Made by a program: the position numbers and the translations under genes. Below the pieces are notes generated by a model. It did not search any database. It was not told the DNA's origin and saw only the letters and a list, made by a program, of their open reading frames with translations. A stretch of DNA of 64,000 nt from Fuerstiella sp. (GTDB lineage: Bacteria; Planctomycetota; Planctomycetia; Planctomycetales; Planctomycetaceae). The stretch is from the NCBI GenBank assembly GCA_022447225.1, contig JAKVAZ010000008.1, positions 260,643 through 324,642 of the forward strand, given 5' to 3'. Of this stretch, positions 55,989 to 64,000 are shown in pieces. Positions within the stretch are counted from its first letter, which is position 1; each line of letters begins with the position of its first letter.

Positions 55989-56755
55989 TTGCCAATTCTG
56001 CATGCGTCATTAGTACTTTGATGATCTTGACATGGATCATCAGTCTGTGCCTCAAAGATGTCAGCATCGTGGATCTCATCTGGGGACCAGGCTTCGTACT
56101 CACTGGATGGACCGCTTTTCTGACGACATCCGGGTCCGCAGGCTGGCTTCTGCCGTTGCTAACTTCCGTCTGGGGCCTGAGACTGTCTTGCTATCTGGCA
56201 TGGCGAAATCATGGCCAGCCGGAGGATTACCGTTACCAGGCCATGCGGAAACGCCATGGAAGAACTTTTCCAATGCTCAGTCTGGTGACGATATTCGGAT
56301 TACAGGGTGTTGTGATGTGGATCGTATCGCTGCCTCTGCAGTGGGGTGCGATTACGATCGATTCCGGCTGGCACTGGCTCCGGATCCCCGGGGTGACTCT
56401 GTGGGCAATCGGATTATTTTTCGAAACCGTCGGCGACTGGCAACTGGCTCAATTCAAAGCGAATCCAGACAGTTCAGGAAAGGTGCTCGATACTGGATTG
56501 TGGCGTTTCACACGACATCCCAACTACTTCGGGGATTTCCTCGTTTGGTGGGGGCTGTACTTCGTTGCAGTGTCAGCCAGTGGAGCCTGGTGGACAGTGA
56601 TCGGTCCAGCCGTGATGTCGTTGTTTCTGATGCGAATCTCCGGGGTCACGCTGCTGGAGAAAACACTGAAAAAAACAAAGCCACAATACGCCGATTACAT
56701 TTCCCGAACAAACGCGTTTTTCCCCGGGCGGCCAGAGACCTCACACGAATCCTGA
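55964..56755 (+). CDS. DUF1295 / steroid 5-alpha-reductase-like membrane protein
   Basis: 263 residues with about seven hydrophobic helices. IVDLIWGPGFVLTGWTAF, SVWGLRLSCYLAWRNHGQPEDYRYQ and the C-terminal GLWRFTRHPNYFGDFLVWWGLYFVA are DUF1295 signatures; the HPNYFGD segment binds NADPH in the related steroid reductases. A reduction step on a membrane lipid or isoprenoid is plausible. The gene starts inside the second CFA gene, completing a five-gene run with overlaps or short gaps. SRPBCC gene converges from the other side. Confidence 0.92.
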   Translation: MSEQLFSVVANSACVISTLMILTWIISLCLKDVSIVDLIWGPGFVLTGWTAFLTTSGSAGWLLPLLTSVWGLRLSCYLAWRNHGQPEDYRYQAMRKRHGRTFPMLSLVTIFGLQGVVMWIVSLPLQWGAITIDSGWHWLRIPGVTLWAIGLFFETVGDWQLAQFKANPDSSGKVLDTGLWRFTRHPNYFGDFLVWWGLYFVAVSASGAWWTVIGPAVMSLFLMRISGVTLLEKTLKKTKPQYADYISRTNAFFPGRPETSHES

Positions 56756-56878
56756 CCGGACAGACTGCGGTCAAAACTGCCAGCCGGTCAACAACGTCGT
56801 CTGCATCGGAACCCGTCTCGACCGCCCCGCGTTTCCAGTTCGAATCCAAAAGCCGCCAACATTCAGAGGAATCCACTG

Positions 56879-57391
56879 TCAAACGACAGGGGACCTGGTT
56901 GCTGAAAACTTCTCTGCCAGACACTGTTGTCGATAACGGAATATCTTTTTCAGATCCGGCTCGACCAACAGCCGGTTGACCAGACGACCACCGGGAGCCG
57001 AATACTCTACCATGTCCTTCATCAGAGTCTGGTTACCTGATTCCTCAAATGTATGTGTGTGCCGCCACAATCGATAGGGACCTCGAATTTGAGTGTCAAC
57101 AAATTGAAAGGGCGGGTCCCACTCGGAGATCACCGTCCGCCAGCGAATCGGAATCCAGTGCAGACGCAAACGGTAATCAATGAGAGTACCGTTCTGCATA
57201 TCGATGGGCAGCGGTGTTCGAATCCGGAATTTGAGCCACGGGGGAGTAATCGCTTCCAGATTCCCTGCATCGGCGAAGAAGGCAAATACGGATTCCACCG
57301 AACCACAAAATTGCTGCTCTGCCGTGAGTATCGTTGTGCCGGCATCTGTGGGGTTGATCTGAATCATTGGTCTGATTAGGTTCTCGAACAT
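56879..57391 (-). CDS. SRPBCC-fold ligand-binding protein
   Basis: 170 residues from the ATG at 57391 (a GTG lies one codon upstream). The fold is recognised by LTAEQQFCGSVESVFAFFADAGNLEAITPPWLKFRI, then IDYRLRLHWIPIRWRTVISEWDPPFQFVD, and WRHTHTFEE. This subgroup usually lies beside light-stress and CFA-type clusters in bacteria. It binds a hydrophobic ligand; whether it has enzyme activity is unknown. It is encoded convergently with DUF1295 and divergently from the PQQ-propeller gene. Confidence 0.88.
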   Translation of the reverse strand: MFENLIRPMIQINPTDAGTTILTAEQQFCGSVESVFAFFADAGNLEAITPPWLKFRIRTPLPIDMQNGTLIDYRLRLHWIPIRWRTVISEWDPPFQFVDTQIRGPYRLWRHTHTFEESGNQTLMKDMVEYSAPGGRLVNRLLVEPDLKKIFRYRQQCLAEKFSATRSPVV

Positions 57392-57497
57392 CACATGGTC
57401 CGCAAATCAACTCTGAAACAGCTGGGCATTCTGTCCGCTGCGTCTAAACTAGAGAAGCGTCATTCGGATTCAGTTGAAGATTAACTGGTGATTAGAC

Positions 57498-58739
57498 ATG
57501 CCCCGATATTTGACCATCGGCTTGTTGTTGTTCGCATCCGCTGACACACAATCGGCAGACTGGCCGCAGTGGCGAGGTCCCACCCGTGACTGTCGAATCT
57601 CCACACCGGCAGAGTGGCCGGACTCACTGAGTGCGGAACATCTCACACGGTCGTGGCGAATTTCTCTGGGGCCCGGCTATTCGGGACCCATCGTTTCAGG
57701 ACCTCGTGTTTTCGTAACTGAAACACTTTCAAAAACTGACGAAGTTGTACGAGCACTGGATCGCCGAACCGGCAAACAACTCTGGAAAGCCGAATGGCAG
57801 GGATCTCTGAACGTCCCCTTCTTCGCGAGGGAAAATGGAAGTTGGATTCGTTCAACACCCGCCAGCGACGGTCAAAATCTGTATGTGGCCGGAATTCGCG
57901 ATGTTCTTGTCAGTCTGAACGCTGAAACCGGACACGAAAACTGGCGAGTGGACTTTGTCAAAACATTCAATGCGGCTGTTCCGGGATTCGGAACGGTCTG
58001 TTCGCCTCTGCCGGACGGTGAATTTATCTATCTGCAGGCGGCTGCGTCAGTCCTGAAACTGAATAAATCCGACGGCAAAATCATCTGGCGATCAACACCC
58101 GAATCCGGCGGGTTGCTGGGGTCAGGAATGAGCACCAGTGCTTTTTCTTCTCCTGTGATGGCAACCATTGCAGGCCATCGCCAACTGGTCGTGCAAAGCC
58201 GAAAATCACTCTTTGGGCTGGATCTGAAAACCGGACAGCGGCTGTGGTCCCGCAATGTCAAAGCGTTTCGCGGCATGAACATTCTCACTCCAACAGTAGT
58301 CGGAAACACCGTTTTCACAAGTACCTATGGTGGCGGAACGTTTCTTTATGAAGTGACCAGGTCAGACAGCGGATTTCAGGTCAAAGAAGCCTGGAATACC
58401 AGCAAACAGGGCTACATGTCGTCTCCGGCTGTGATCAACGGACGTGTTTTTCTACACCTGCGGAACCGACGACTGACCTGTATCAACCCTGCGAATGGTG
58501 AAACGAACTGGACCACTCGGCCGTTCGGTAAATACTGGAGCATGGTTTCCAACGGCAAACGTCTGCTGGCACTGGATCAAAACGGGGAACTGCGTCTGAT
58601 CGATGCGAGTCCCGACGAATATCGCGAATTGTCCCGGCGCCGTATCAGCGAATCAGAGACCTGGGGCCACCTGGCAGCTGCGGACCGACAATTATTTGTT
58701 CGTGAGCTGAACGCACTCACCGTATGGAAATGGCAGTAA
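57498..58739 (+). CDS. Exported PQQ-type beta-propeller protein
   Basis: 413 residues with a signal peptide (YLTIGLLLFASADTQSADWPQWRG). Blades of the PQQ/BamB-like type are visible: TRSWRISLGPGYSGPIVSGPRVFVTE, ALDRRTGKQLWKAEWQG, SLNAETGHENWRVDF, LNKSDGKIIWRSTPESGG, GLDLKTGQRLWSRNV and CINPANGETNWTTRPFG. The Trp-bearing repeats bind neither PQQ nor substrate by default in this planctomycete group; the family is generally called outer-membrane assembly factor BamB-like or PQQ-binding-like. Function unknown. It ends close to a region with two sets of short repeats. Confidence 0.9.
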   Translation: MPRYLTIGLLLFASADTQSADWPQWRGPTRDCRISTPAEWPDSLSAEHLTRSWRISLGPGYSGPIVSGPRVFVTETLSKTDEVVRALDRRTGKQLWKAEWQGSLNVPFFARENGSWIRSTPASDGQNLYVAGIRDVLVSLNAETGHENWRVDFVKTFNAAVPGFGTVCSPLPDGEFIYLQAAASVLKLNKSDGKIIWRSTPESGGLLGSGMSTSAFSSPVMATIAGHRQLVVQSRKSLFGLDLKTGQRLWSRNVKAFRGMNILTPTVVGNTVFTSTYGGGTFLYEVTRSDSGFQVKEAWNTSKQGYMSSPAVINGRVFLHLRNRRLTCINPANGETNWTTRPFGKYWSMVSNGKRLLALDQNGELRLIDASPDEYRELSRRRISESETWGHLAAADRQLFVRELNALTVWKWQ

Positions 58740-58875
58740 ACCCCGTCATCCGAAATTTTCGGTCAACAGATCTTTCCACTGACAGCACCGAAACGTTTCA
58801 ATAGTCCGGAACGGTATTCCGGAACCGGTATTCCGGACACATGGGGACGTGTTCCAGATCTCAACACAAATCCAT

Positions 58876-58915
58876 CCCCAAACAGACGGCTCCACCCCCA
58901 AACAGACGGCTCCAC
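58876..58915. repeat. 20-bp perfect tandem duplication
   Basis: CCCCAAACAGACGGCTCCAC occurs twice head-to-tail (58876-58895, 58896-58915). Just upstream, near 58806-58840, a CGGTATTCCGGA element also occurs twice. Both sit in the gap after the PQQ-propeller gene. Confidence 0.9.
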
Positions 58916-58999
58916 AATTTGACGCCATCGTGTACGCCATCATCGAACCGGACTCAAACGAACAGGTATCCGCTGAGCCTTGTCCGGACAGCCACCAAT

Positions 59000-60118
59000 T
59001 TAGACTTCGTTGCCCACCACCTGAATAAGTGCCTTGATATAACCAAAGCCGTAGGCAAACGCCTGGCGTCCTCGCGGGTCGTCCTTATGGTGAGGCATGT
59101 GGTCAGGCATGACCAGATAGGGATAATCAACATCGCGGAGGGCCTGCATGACAGTGAGCATGTTCATATCACCTTCGTCAGGGTACACCTCTGCAAAATT
59201 GTCACGGGTGCCGCGGATATTCCGGAAATGGATGTTAAAAATTTTGTCTCGTTCGCCGAAGTAGCGAATCACATCCACGATTTCACCTGCAGGGTCGAAC
59301 AGCATTTCCGCCGTGCTGCCGATGCACAAATTAAGACCGTGATAAGGATTCTCGGCAATATCCACAAACCGCTTCATCCCGGCGACAGTCCCCAGCACAC
59401 GATCAATACCGCGGTAACCCTGCGGAGGCATGCCGGGATCATGCGGATGCAGAGCCAGTCGAACCTTGTTCTCTGCCGCAACCGGCACGACTCTTTCAAG
59501 AAAATACGTGATCCGCTCCCAGAACAGATCACCGGGTACCTCACCGGCACGTGTGAGTGGTAATTGGGGAGCCTTGTCATACACCCATGTGCTGTACTCT
59601 GAACCGCCCCGACCGGGCGTGGGTTTTGTTCGAGTGACCTTCATGATGCTCAGGTTATATTTGACACAGGGGATCCCGGCCCTGGCAGCGGTGCGAATCA
59701 TGTCACAGAACAGATCAATTTCCTGGTCCCGCTGCGGATCTTTGCCCAGCAGAATATTCGGAAACGGCCCGTAAAGTGTGCCGGAACTGAGAGCCCCGCC
59801 GAGCACTTCCAGTTTGAGTCCCGATGCATCACAGGCATCCTGCATGTAACGAAGTTCGTCCAGGTCCCAGCGACGTTCTTCTGAGATCGTAGGGAAGCCG
59901 CAAATTCCTTCGACGCCGTGCCGGACGCAGAACTGCAGCAGTTCGTCCGACATAATGTTTCCGCTGGGGTCGTGGTGAGACCGCTGACTGCCAAGCCGCA
60001 TACGGACCTTTTTGGGTGCGGAAGCACCGGATCCCTGGTTCCGGGCCTGCACCGGCGTGATGGCTGCTGCTCCCGCAACTCCTGCTCCCAGCGTGTGAAC
60101 GAAAGATCTGCGGTCCAT
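59000..60118 (-). CDS. Tat-exported mannonate dehydratase-like TIM-barrel protein
   Basis: 372 residues from the ATG at 60118, preceded by AGGGGG; the frame runs upstream but that part looks untranslated. N-terminus MDRRSFVHTLGAGVAGAAAI is a twin-arginine signal, so it works outside the cytoplasm, unlike bacterial UxuA. The body resembles mannonate dehydratases: LALHPHDPGMPPQGYRGIDRVLGTVAGMKRFVDIAENPYHGLNLCIGSTAEM, FNIHFRNIRG and YLVMPDHMPHH. Metal-ligand His/Asp/Cys residues are in place for catalysis. The substrate is probably an aldonic or uronic acid. Confidence 0.86.
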   Translation of the reverse strand: MDRRSFVHTLGAGVAGAAAITPVQARNQGSGASAPKKVRMRLGSQRSHHDPSGNIMSDELLQFCVRHGVEGICGFPTISEERRWDLDELRYMQDACDASGLKLEVLGGALSSGTLYGPFPNILLGKDPQRDQEIDLFCDMIRTAARAGIPCVKYNLSIMKVTRTKPTPGRGGSEYSTWVYDKAPQLPLTRAGEVPGDLFWERITYFLERVVPVAAENKVRLALHPHDPGMPPQGYRGIDRVLGTVAGMKRFVDIAENPYHGLNLCIGSTAEMLFDPAGEIVDVIRYFGERDKIFNIHFRNIRGTRDNFAEVYPDEGDMNMLTVMQALRDVDYPYLVMPDHMPHHKDDPRGRQAFAYGFGYIKALIQVVGNEV

Positions 60119-60899
60119 GGGTCGCCCCCTTCTACAAGTGCCAGATGATGTATTGTGTGCCCTGATCTTACCAGATGACCTGTGATCGTGGCAGTTGCAG
60201 TTGATGCAAGTCATTAAATGGTTTGATGTCGGGCAGATGCCGCCGCGGTTGATATCAGACACACCTGGTGACACTCAAATCCTGTTCCCCTTGATCCGGC
60301 GGCCCGTTAACAAGTTTCTCTAACACGGGCTGAGCCCCCCCGTGTCCCCGACCAAATCACAGTCCGTTTTTTTTCGTCGGCTTTTTTCGACCGGTCTGGG
60401 TCTCGCCTCAGCAATGACCTCAGAGGCCACTCACATCACTCATCTGTAATGATCACATGCCATCACAACATCAGCCTGTGTTCCCGACAAACCCGTGACC
60501 AAACTACTGAGTACCTGACGCTGCCAGGCAATCAACAACTCCATCACCGCAGCCGGAAATATTTGCGTACACAGTCCCGACCTCGGCAGTAAACCGGTCA
60601 CAGTAGATTCAAAGGCCGACCGTACTGTGATTGTCGGAGACGACCGAACATTTCGTTGCCGGAAAGAAGGACAGAAATGCAGTCCGGTGGGACGGCAGAC
60701 TGAGCCTCGACGCTAACCGGCCTTTTTTCGATTGGTTACCCCGGATCTTTCAATACTTCAGTCGATGTTACAGAAACAGGTTCGCAACCTGCCCATCCCT
60801 GATGTTTCCCGATAAACTCTTTCGGTTTCCTGTTCTGTGCGTCTTTCCGGACATTCTGAACGAGACCAAATACCTGGCCAATTTGGAAGGAGAATCGAG
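60119..60899. other. 781-bp gap, no gene supported
   Basis: Lies between the mannonate-dehydratase-like gene (minus) and the enolase-superfamily gene (plus), so holds promoters for both. An in-frame extension of the downstream ORF begins at 60837 but has no ribosome site. AAGGAG is present at 60887-60892. Confidence 0.45.
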
Positions 60900-62441
60900 C
60901 TGAACATCAACGTAGATGATGTGCGAGACTTCAATGCGGTGCTCGTCCGCCGGGTTGCCGGGTTCCGCGAAAAACTTTCTGCATGGCTGGCGCCACACCG
61001 ACTCACGGTGGGCGAGATCAAGGTCCACAAGGTACTGATCCCGACGGTGGGGGTCTACACACCGGGCTGGCAGGCTTTGCCGGCCGTGTCATGGGCATTT
61101 GTCGAGATCCGGACAAATGAAGGACCGGTGGGAACCGGAGAATGGTCCATCGATGTGGGTGATGACACACGGTCCTGCCTTGAACGCCTCAAACAAAACC
61201 CTCACAAAAACCTGCTTGATCCGGATCTGGAGGAACCACTGTTCATGGTATGGTGGGACCTGGTCGGCCAGGTATTGAAAAAACCCCTGCATGTCCTGTG
61301 GGCTGAATTGTTTGAACGCGACTGCACAGTGCCGCGCAAAGTGCCCATGGCTGCGTACACCTGGCAACGTTTTCCCGACGCCAGCGGTCACGGAGAAGTC
61401 ACCCTTGACAGCTGGCCTGACCACGCAGCAGCCTGGGCCGACAGGGGGTTCCCGTCGATTAAAGTTTCCATGACCGGATACGATCCCGACAGCTACGTGG
61501 ATCTGATTCATCGCATCCGGGAAAAGGTGGGTCCCGATACGGAGATTCGTATTGATGCCCACGGCACCTGGAATTTTCAGGAAGCGCGCCGCATTCTTCC
61601 GCAGCTTGAGGATTGTAAACCGGAATACATCGAACAACCGGTGAACGCACTGCTGCCCCGGCGTTTCTATCCTCAGGGCGAACAGCCTCCCGCTGTCAGC
61701 GCCACCGGGGGGAGTTATCAGTCGGAATATTATTTCCGCAGGATGACGGAACTGCGTCATAGTCTGCGGACACCACTGTCCTGCCACTGGTGGACGCCAC
61801 CCATCGTACATCCGCCCGGTGCATCGGTTATGTCAAATCAGTGGGAACCTCACTGGTACATGCTGGAACGTTACGAAGCCGCCGACGTTTCGGTGCCGGA
61901 CATCGGTCTGGGACCGTGGGGTCTGTGGCGTCTGGCCGAACTCAGCCGATTCATGGGTATGCACATCACCGTACACAGTAACTTTGAACTCTGCCTGCAA
62001 CTGGCGTTTCGGGCAGCAATGGTGTCGGCAGTGGTCTACGACACCGAAAGTGCGGGACTCTACCTGGGAACGACACCGCGCCGCTGCCATCCAATCGACA
62101 ACGAGACCATTACAATCAGTGATGATGTGATCACCGGTGGACCGTTCGACTGGACCGGTGGACACCTGCAGCTGTCGGACTGTCCCGGACACGGACTGAC
62201 GCTCGATCCCGAACGTCTGAAACGCTATCAGTACAGCGCGGAGGCGGTTTCGGAACACAGAGCCTATTCCGAAAAGATCTACGCAAACTACCTGCTGGAC
62301 CGTCCGCGCCGCTTCAATCAGGCCGGCTGGCCAAAACATGAAAAACCTGAGCGTTTTGGTCGACACGCTTTCCCTTACGAGGTCGGCGGCATCCTGGGTG
62401 TGGACCCGGCGCAGCAGGTGGATACGGAACTCAACAAATGA
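60900..62441 (+). CDS. Large enolase-superfamily sugar-acid dehydratase-like protein
   Basis: About 513 residues. The nearest site AAGGAG (60887-60892) lies seven bases before a CTG at 60900, so a rare CTG start is likely; the ATG at 60837 has no site and GTG 60915 is an alternative. A capping domain precedes the barrel: VAWSFVEIRTNEGPVGTGEW-like (present as VSWAFVEIRTNEGPVGTGEW), then the barrel metal ligand RIDAHGTWN and YIEQPVNAL. HSNFELCLQLA comes late. Longer than the ~400-residue galactonate dehydratases. Probably acts on an aldonic acid. Overlaps the SDR gene in ATGA. Confidence 0.85.
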   Translation: MNINVDDVRDFNAVLVRRVAGFREKLSAWLAPHRLTVGEIKVHKVLIPTVGVYTPGWQALPAVSWAFVEIRTNEGPVGTGEWSIDVGDDTRSCLERLKQNPHKNLLDPDLEEPLFMVWWDLVGQVLKKPLHVLWAELFERDCTVPRKVPMAAYTWQRFPDASGHGEVTLDSWPDHAAAWADRGFPSIKVSMTGYDPDSYVDLIHRIREKVGPDTEIRIDAHGTWNFQEARRILPQLEDCKPEYIEQPVNALLPRRFYPQGEQPPAVSATGGSYQSEYYFRRMTELRHSLRTPLSCHWWTPPIVHPPGASVMSNQWEPHWYMLERYEAADVSVPDIGLGPWGLWRLAELSRFMGMHITVHSNFELCLQLAFRAAMVSAVVYDTESAGLYLGTTPRRCHPIDNETITISDDVITGGPFDWTGGHLQLSDCPGHGLTLDPERLKRYQYSAEAVSEHRAYSEKIYANYLLDRPRRFNQAGWPKHEKPERFGRHAFPYEVGGILGVDPAQQVDTELNK

Positions 62442-63235
62442 ACCAAGAAAACTCGTCGAAGTCCGTTTTGATCACGGGAGGTGCCGGCGACATCGGCCTC
62501 GCCGTTGCCCGTCAAATGGCGGCTCGTGAATTCGACATTGCTGTGCTGGATGTGATTTCCACACAAGTCGCCGAAGAACGGCTTGCTCCGCTGAGAGATC
62601 AGGGAGTGAACGTCCTGTACCTGGAAGCGGATGTGCGGGATCGGCAAATGGTGGAAACGGCCCTGACAACGCTTTGGAATACGTTCGAACGACTGGACGT
62701 GTGCGTGTGCAATGCGGGTGTGGCCAACGATCAGCCGTTCGCGGATGTTTCCGTTGAGGAATGGCAACGACATATCGACATCAATCTGAATGGATATTTT
62801 CACGTCAGTCAGGCCGTCGCTCGTCGGTGGATTGCCGAAAAACATCAGGGGAAATTCATCTTCATGGGTTCCTGGGTTCAGGATGTCCCCTATCAGCTGA
62901 TCACCCCTTATTGCGTCTCCAAGGCGGGCGTCTGGATGTTGGCACGCTGCATCGCGATCGAACTGGCGCCGCACGGGATCACCACCAATGTCGTCGCCCC
63001 CGGGATTCTGGATGCCGGGTTGTCGAAACAGGAGATGGAAGAACACCCCGAATTTCGCGAGAAATTCAGCAGGATCATCCCCCGCGGCCGGATGCAGACC
63101 CCCGACGACGTGGCTAACGTCGTCACGTTTCTGACCTCAGCCCAAGCGGACTACCTGACCGGGTCCTCCATCCTGTGCGACGGTGGTTGCCTGGTGGGGG
63201 CACCTTCCATGAACATGCACGAAGACGAATCATAG
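62438..63235 (+). CDS. Short-chain dehydrogenase/reductase
   Basis: 265 residues, complete SDR: nucleotide motif GGAGDIGLAVARQM, NAG motif CVCNAGVAND, FIFMGSWVQD (Ser region) and catalytic YCVSKAG (Tyr-x-x-x-Lys). The late NVVAPGILDAG and TGSSILCDGGCLVG fit. An NAD(P)-dependent step on a sugar acid or its keto product is likely given its coupling to the enolase-superfamily gene (four-base overlap). Cytoplasmic. Confidence 0.93.
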   Translation: MNQENSSKSVLITGGAGDIGLAVARQMAAREFDIAVLDVISTQVAEERLAPLRDQGVNVLYLEADVRDRQMVETALTTLWNTFERLDVCVCNAGVANDQPFADVSVEEWQRHIDINLNGYFHVSQAVARRWIAEKHQGKFIFMGSWVQDVPYQLITPYCVSKAGVWMLARCIAIELAPHGITTNVVAPGILDAGLSKQEMEEHPEFREKFSRIIPRGRMQTPDDVANVVTFLTSAQADYLTGSSILCDGGCLVGAPSMNMHEDES

Positions 63236-63414
63236 TCGACAGTCGCCCTCAAGTTCAGAACGGCTGCAAAACGGGTGTTTCAGTGCGGGGCCTGAACCGT
63301 CCGCGCCGCAGCCTTACAGGTTTGTCGCGGTTTGAATCCACTTCTGTCACACTGGTCTCACATTCGCCGGGTCTGCCCGGCGTTGCCCGCTGCCCGTGCT
63401 CTGCGAGGTTCAAC

Positions 63415-64000
63415 ATGAAAGTGATCGCTGTCCTGACATCTGCTGTCGTTTGCGTTTTTGGAGTGTCTGCGTCGTCGGCAACCGCAGATGTAACGATCTC
63501 TGTAAATCACGGTCCGGTGAACGGAGTCCTGCTGGAAACAGGGGGGCACCGACTGGCCGTGTATGGCTGGACGCTCGGGGCTGCGTCCGGCATCGATCAC
63601 CTGCTGCTGGCACACGGGCGCCGGGATGTTGTCTGGAAAGCCATGCCACTGATCAAATCGGGCGCGAAGGTGATTGCCCCCAACCGCGAACGCTTCGGAC
63701 TGGAAAAACCGGAAGATTTCTGGAATGAATTCACAACAGGTCGATTTCACGATTACGGTCAGCAGTCCACCAAAATTCTTCCGGCCAGGATTCCTGTTGA
63801 TCGATGGGTGAATGACGGTGACACCATCGAATGGCAGGGCCTCGCTTTTCGTGCGATCGAAACGCCTGGGTACACTCGGGGATCCGTTTCCTGGCTGACA
63901 GAAGTCGACGACACAAAGATCGCATTTACGGGCGATCTGATTTATGGAGACGGGCAGATCCTGGATCTGTATAGTTTTCAGGATGCGATCCCGGATGCTC
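63415..64000 (+). CDS. Exported metallo-beta-lactamase-fold-like protein (3' partial)
   Basis: The gene runs off the window. MKVIAVLTSAVVCVFGVSASSATA is a signal peptide; GAGG precedes the ATG. The visible ~195 residues include HLLLAHGRRDVVWKAM, a late AFRAIETPGYTRGSVSWL and FTGDLIYGDGQ, where GxxxGSxxW and TGD resemble metallo-beta-lactamase-fold motifs. The classical HxHxDH is not seen in this form, so zinc binding and hydrolase activity are uncertain. The substrate is unknown. It lies 179 bases after the SDR gene. Confidence 0.65.
   Translation, partial: MKVIAVLTSAVVCVFGVSASSATADVTISVNHGPVNGVLLETGGHRLAVYGWTLGAASGIDHLLLAHGRRDVVWKAMPLIKSGAKVIAPNRERFGLEKPEDFWNEFTTGRFHDYGQQSTKILPARIPVDRWVNDGDTIEWQGLAFRAIETPGYTRGSVSWLTEVDDTKIAFTGDLIYGDGQILDLYSFQDAIPDA

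Overview
The window looks like chromosomal DNA of a planctomycete (order Planctomycetales). The supporting content is paired DUF1549/DUF1553 plus DUF1501 genes with an N-terminal CxxCH haem motif, two fasciclin repeats in one secreted protein, a long FG-GAP/VCBS repeat protein, Tat-type sugar-acid enzymes, a tryptophan/cysteine/histidine-rich PDZ protein, and duplicated groEL. A Fuerstiella/Gimesia-like lineage is possible but I cannot place it further. No phage, insertion sequence, CRISPR array or rRNA operon was seen.

Layout. 1-0.9 kb: 3' part of a repeat-bearing PDZ protein ending at a strong terminator. 1.6-7.7 kb: chaperone block groEL1-groES-groEL2, terminator, dnaJ-grpE-zinc ribbon gene. 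7.9-9 kb: trpD. 9-14.7 kb (minus): an orphan 709-residue membrane protein, and a symporter / 58-residue membrane protein / amidohydrolase set. 15.2-17.7 kb: carboxy(nor)spermidine dehydrogenase and decarboxylase (polyamine synthesis). 18.7 kb: a selenocysteine tRNA. 19.3-22.3 kb: MetE-like enzyme, membrane protein, fasciclin protein. 22.7-26.2 kb: intact DUF3050, DUF393 and TspO genes interleaved with at least four broken genes. 26.5-33.8 kb: DUF1501/PSD1 gene pairs and a TolB-like propeller. 34-42.8 kb: enolase-superfamily enzyme, HExxH protein, FKBP lipoprotein, SthA-like flavoprotein, CTP synthase. 43.3-48.6 kb: small secreted protein, arsenate reductase plus aquaporin, giant VCBS protein. 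49.1-57.4 kb: sigma factor plus SelL-like redox membrane protein, divergent from a five-gene, translationally coupled fatty-acid modification operon (FAD oxidoreductase, DUF1365, two CFA-type methyltransferases, DUF1295) and a convergent SRPBCC gene. 57.5-64 kb: PQQ-type propeller, Tat-exported mannonate-dehydratase-like protein, enolase-superfamily enzyme plus SDR, and the start of a metallo-hydrolase-like secreted protein.

How it fits together. The 49-57 kb block resembles light/singlet-oxygen-responsive membrane-lipid modules described in other bacteria. The 22.7-26.2 kb block carries families that often travel with such modules (TspO, DUF393, DUF3050, DUF2867, SDR, ferritin-like) but is visibly eroding. 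The selenocysteine tRNA implies that the organism decodes some UGA codons as Sec. The SelL-family protein at 49.2 kb uses Cys-x-x-Cys where true SelL proteins use Sec-x-x-Sec. The aquaporin-ArsC pair suggests arsenite efflux after arsenate reduction.

Limits. All family calls come from reading motifs by eye; no database search was run. Start codons were moved from the longest ORF wherever a Shine-Dalgarno-like sequence, an overlap or the family N-terminus argued for it.
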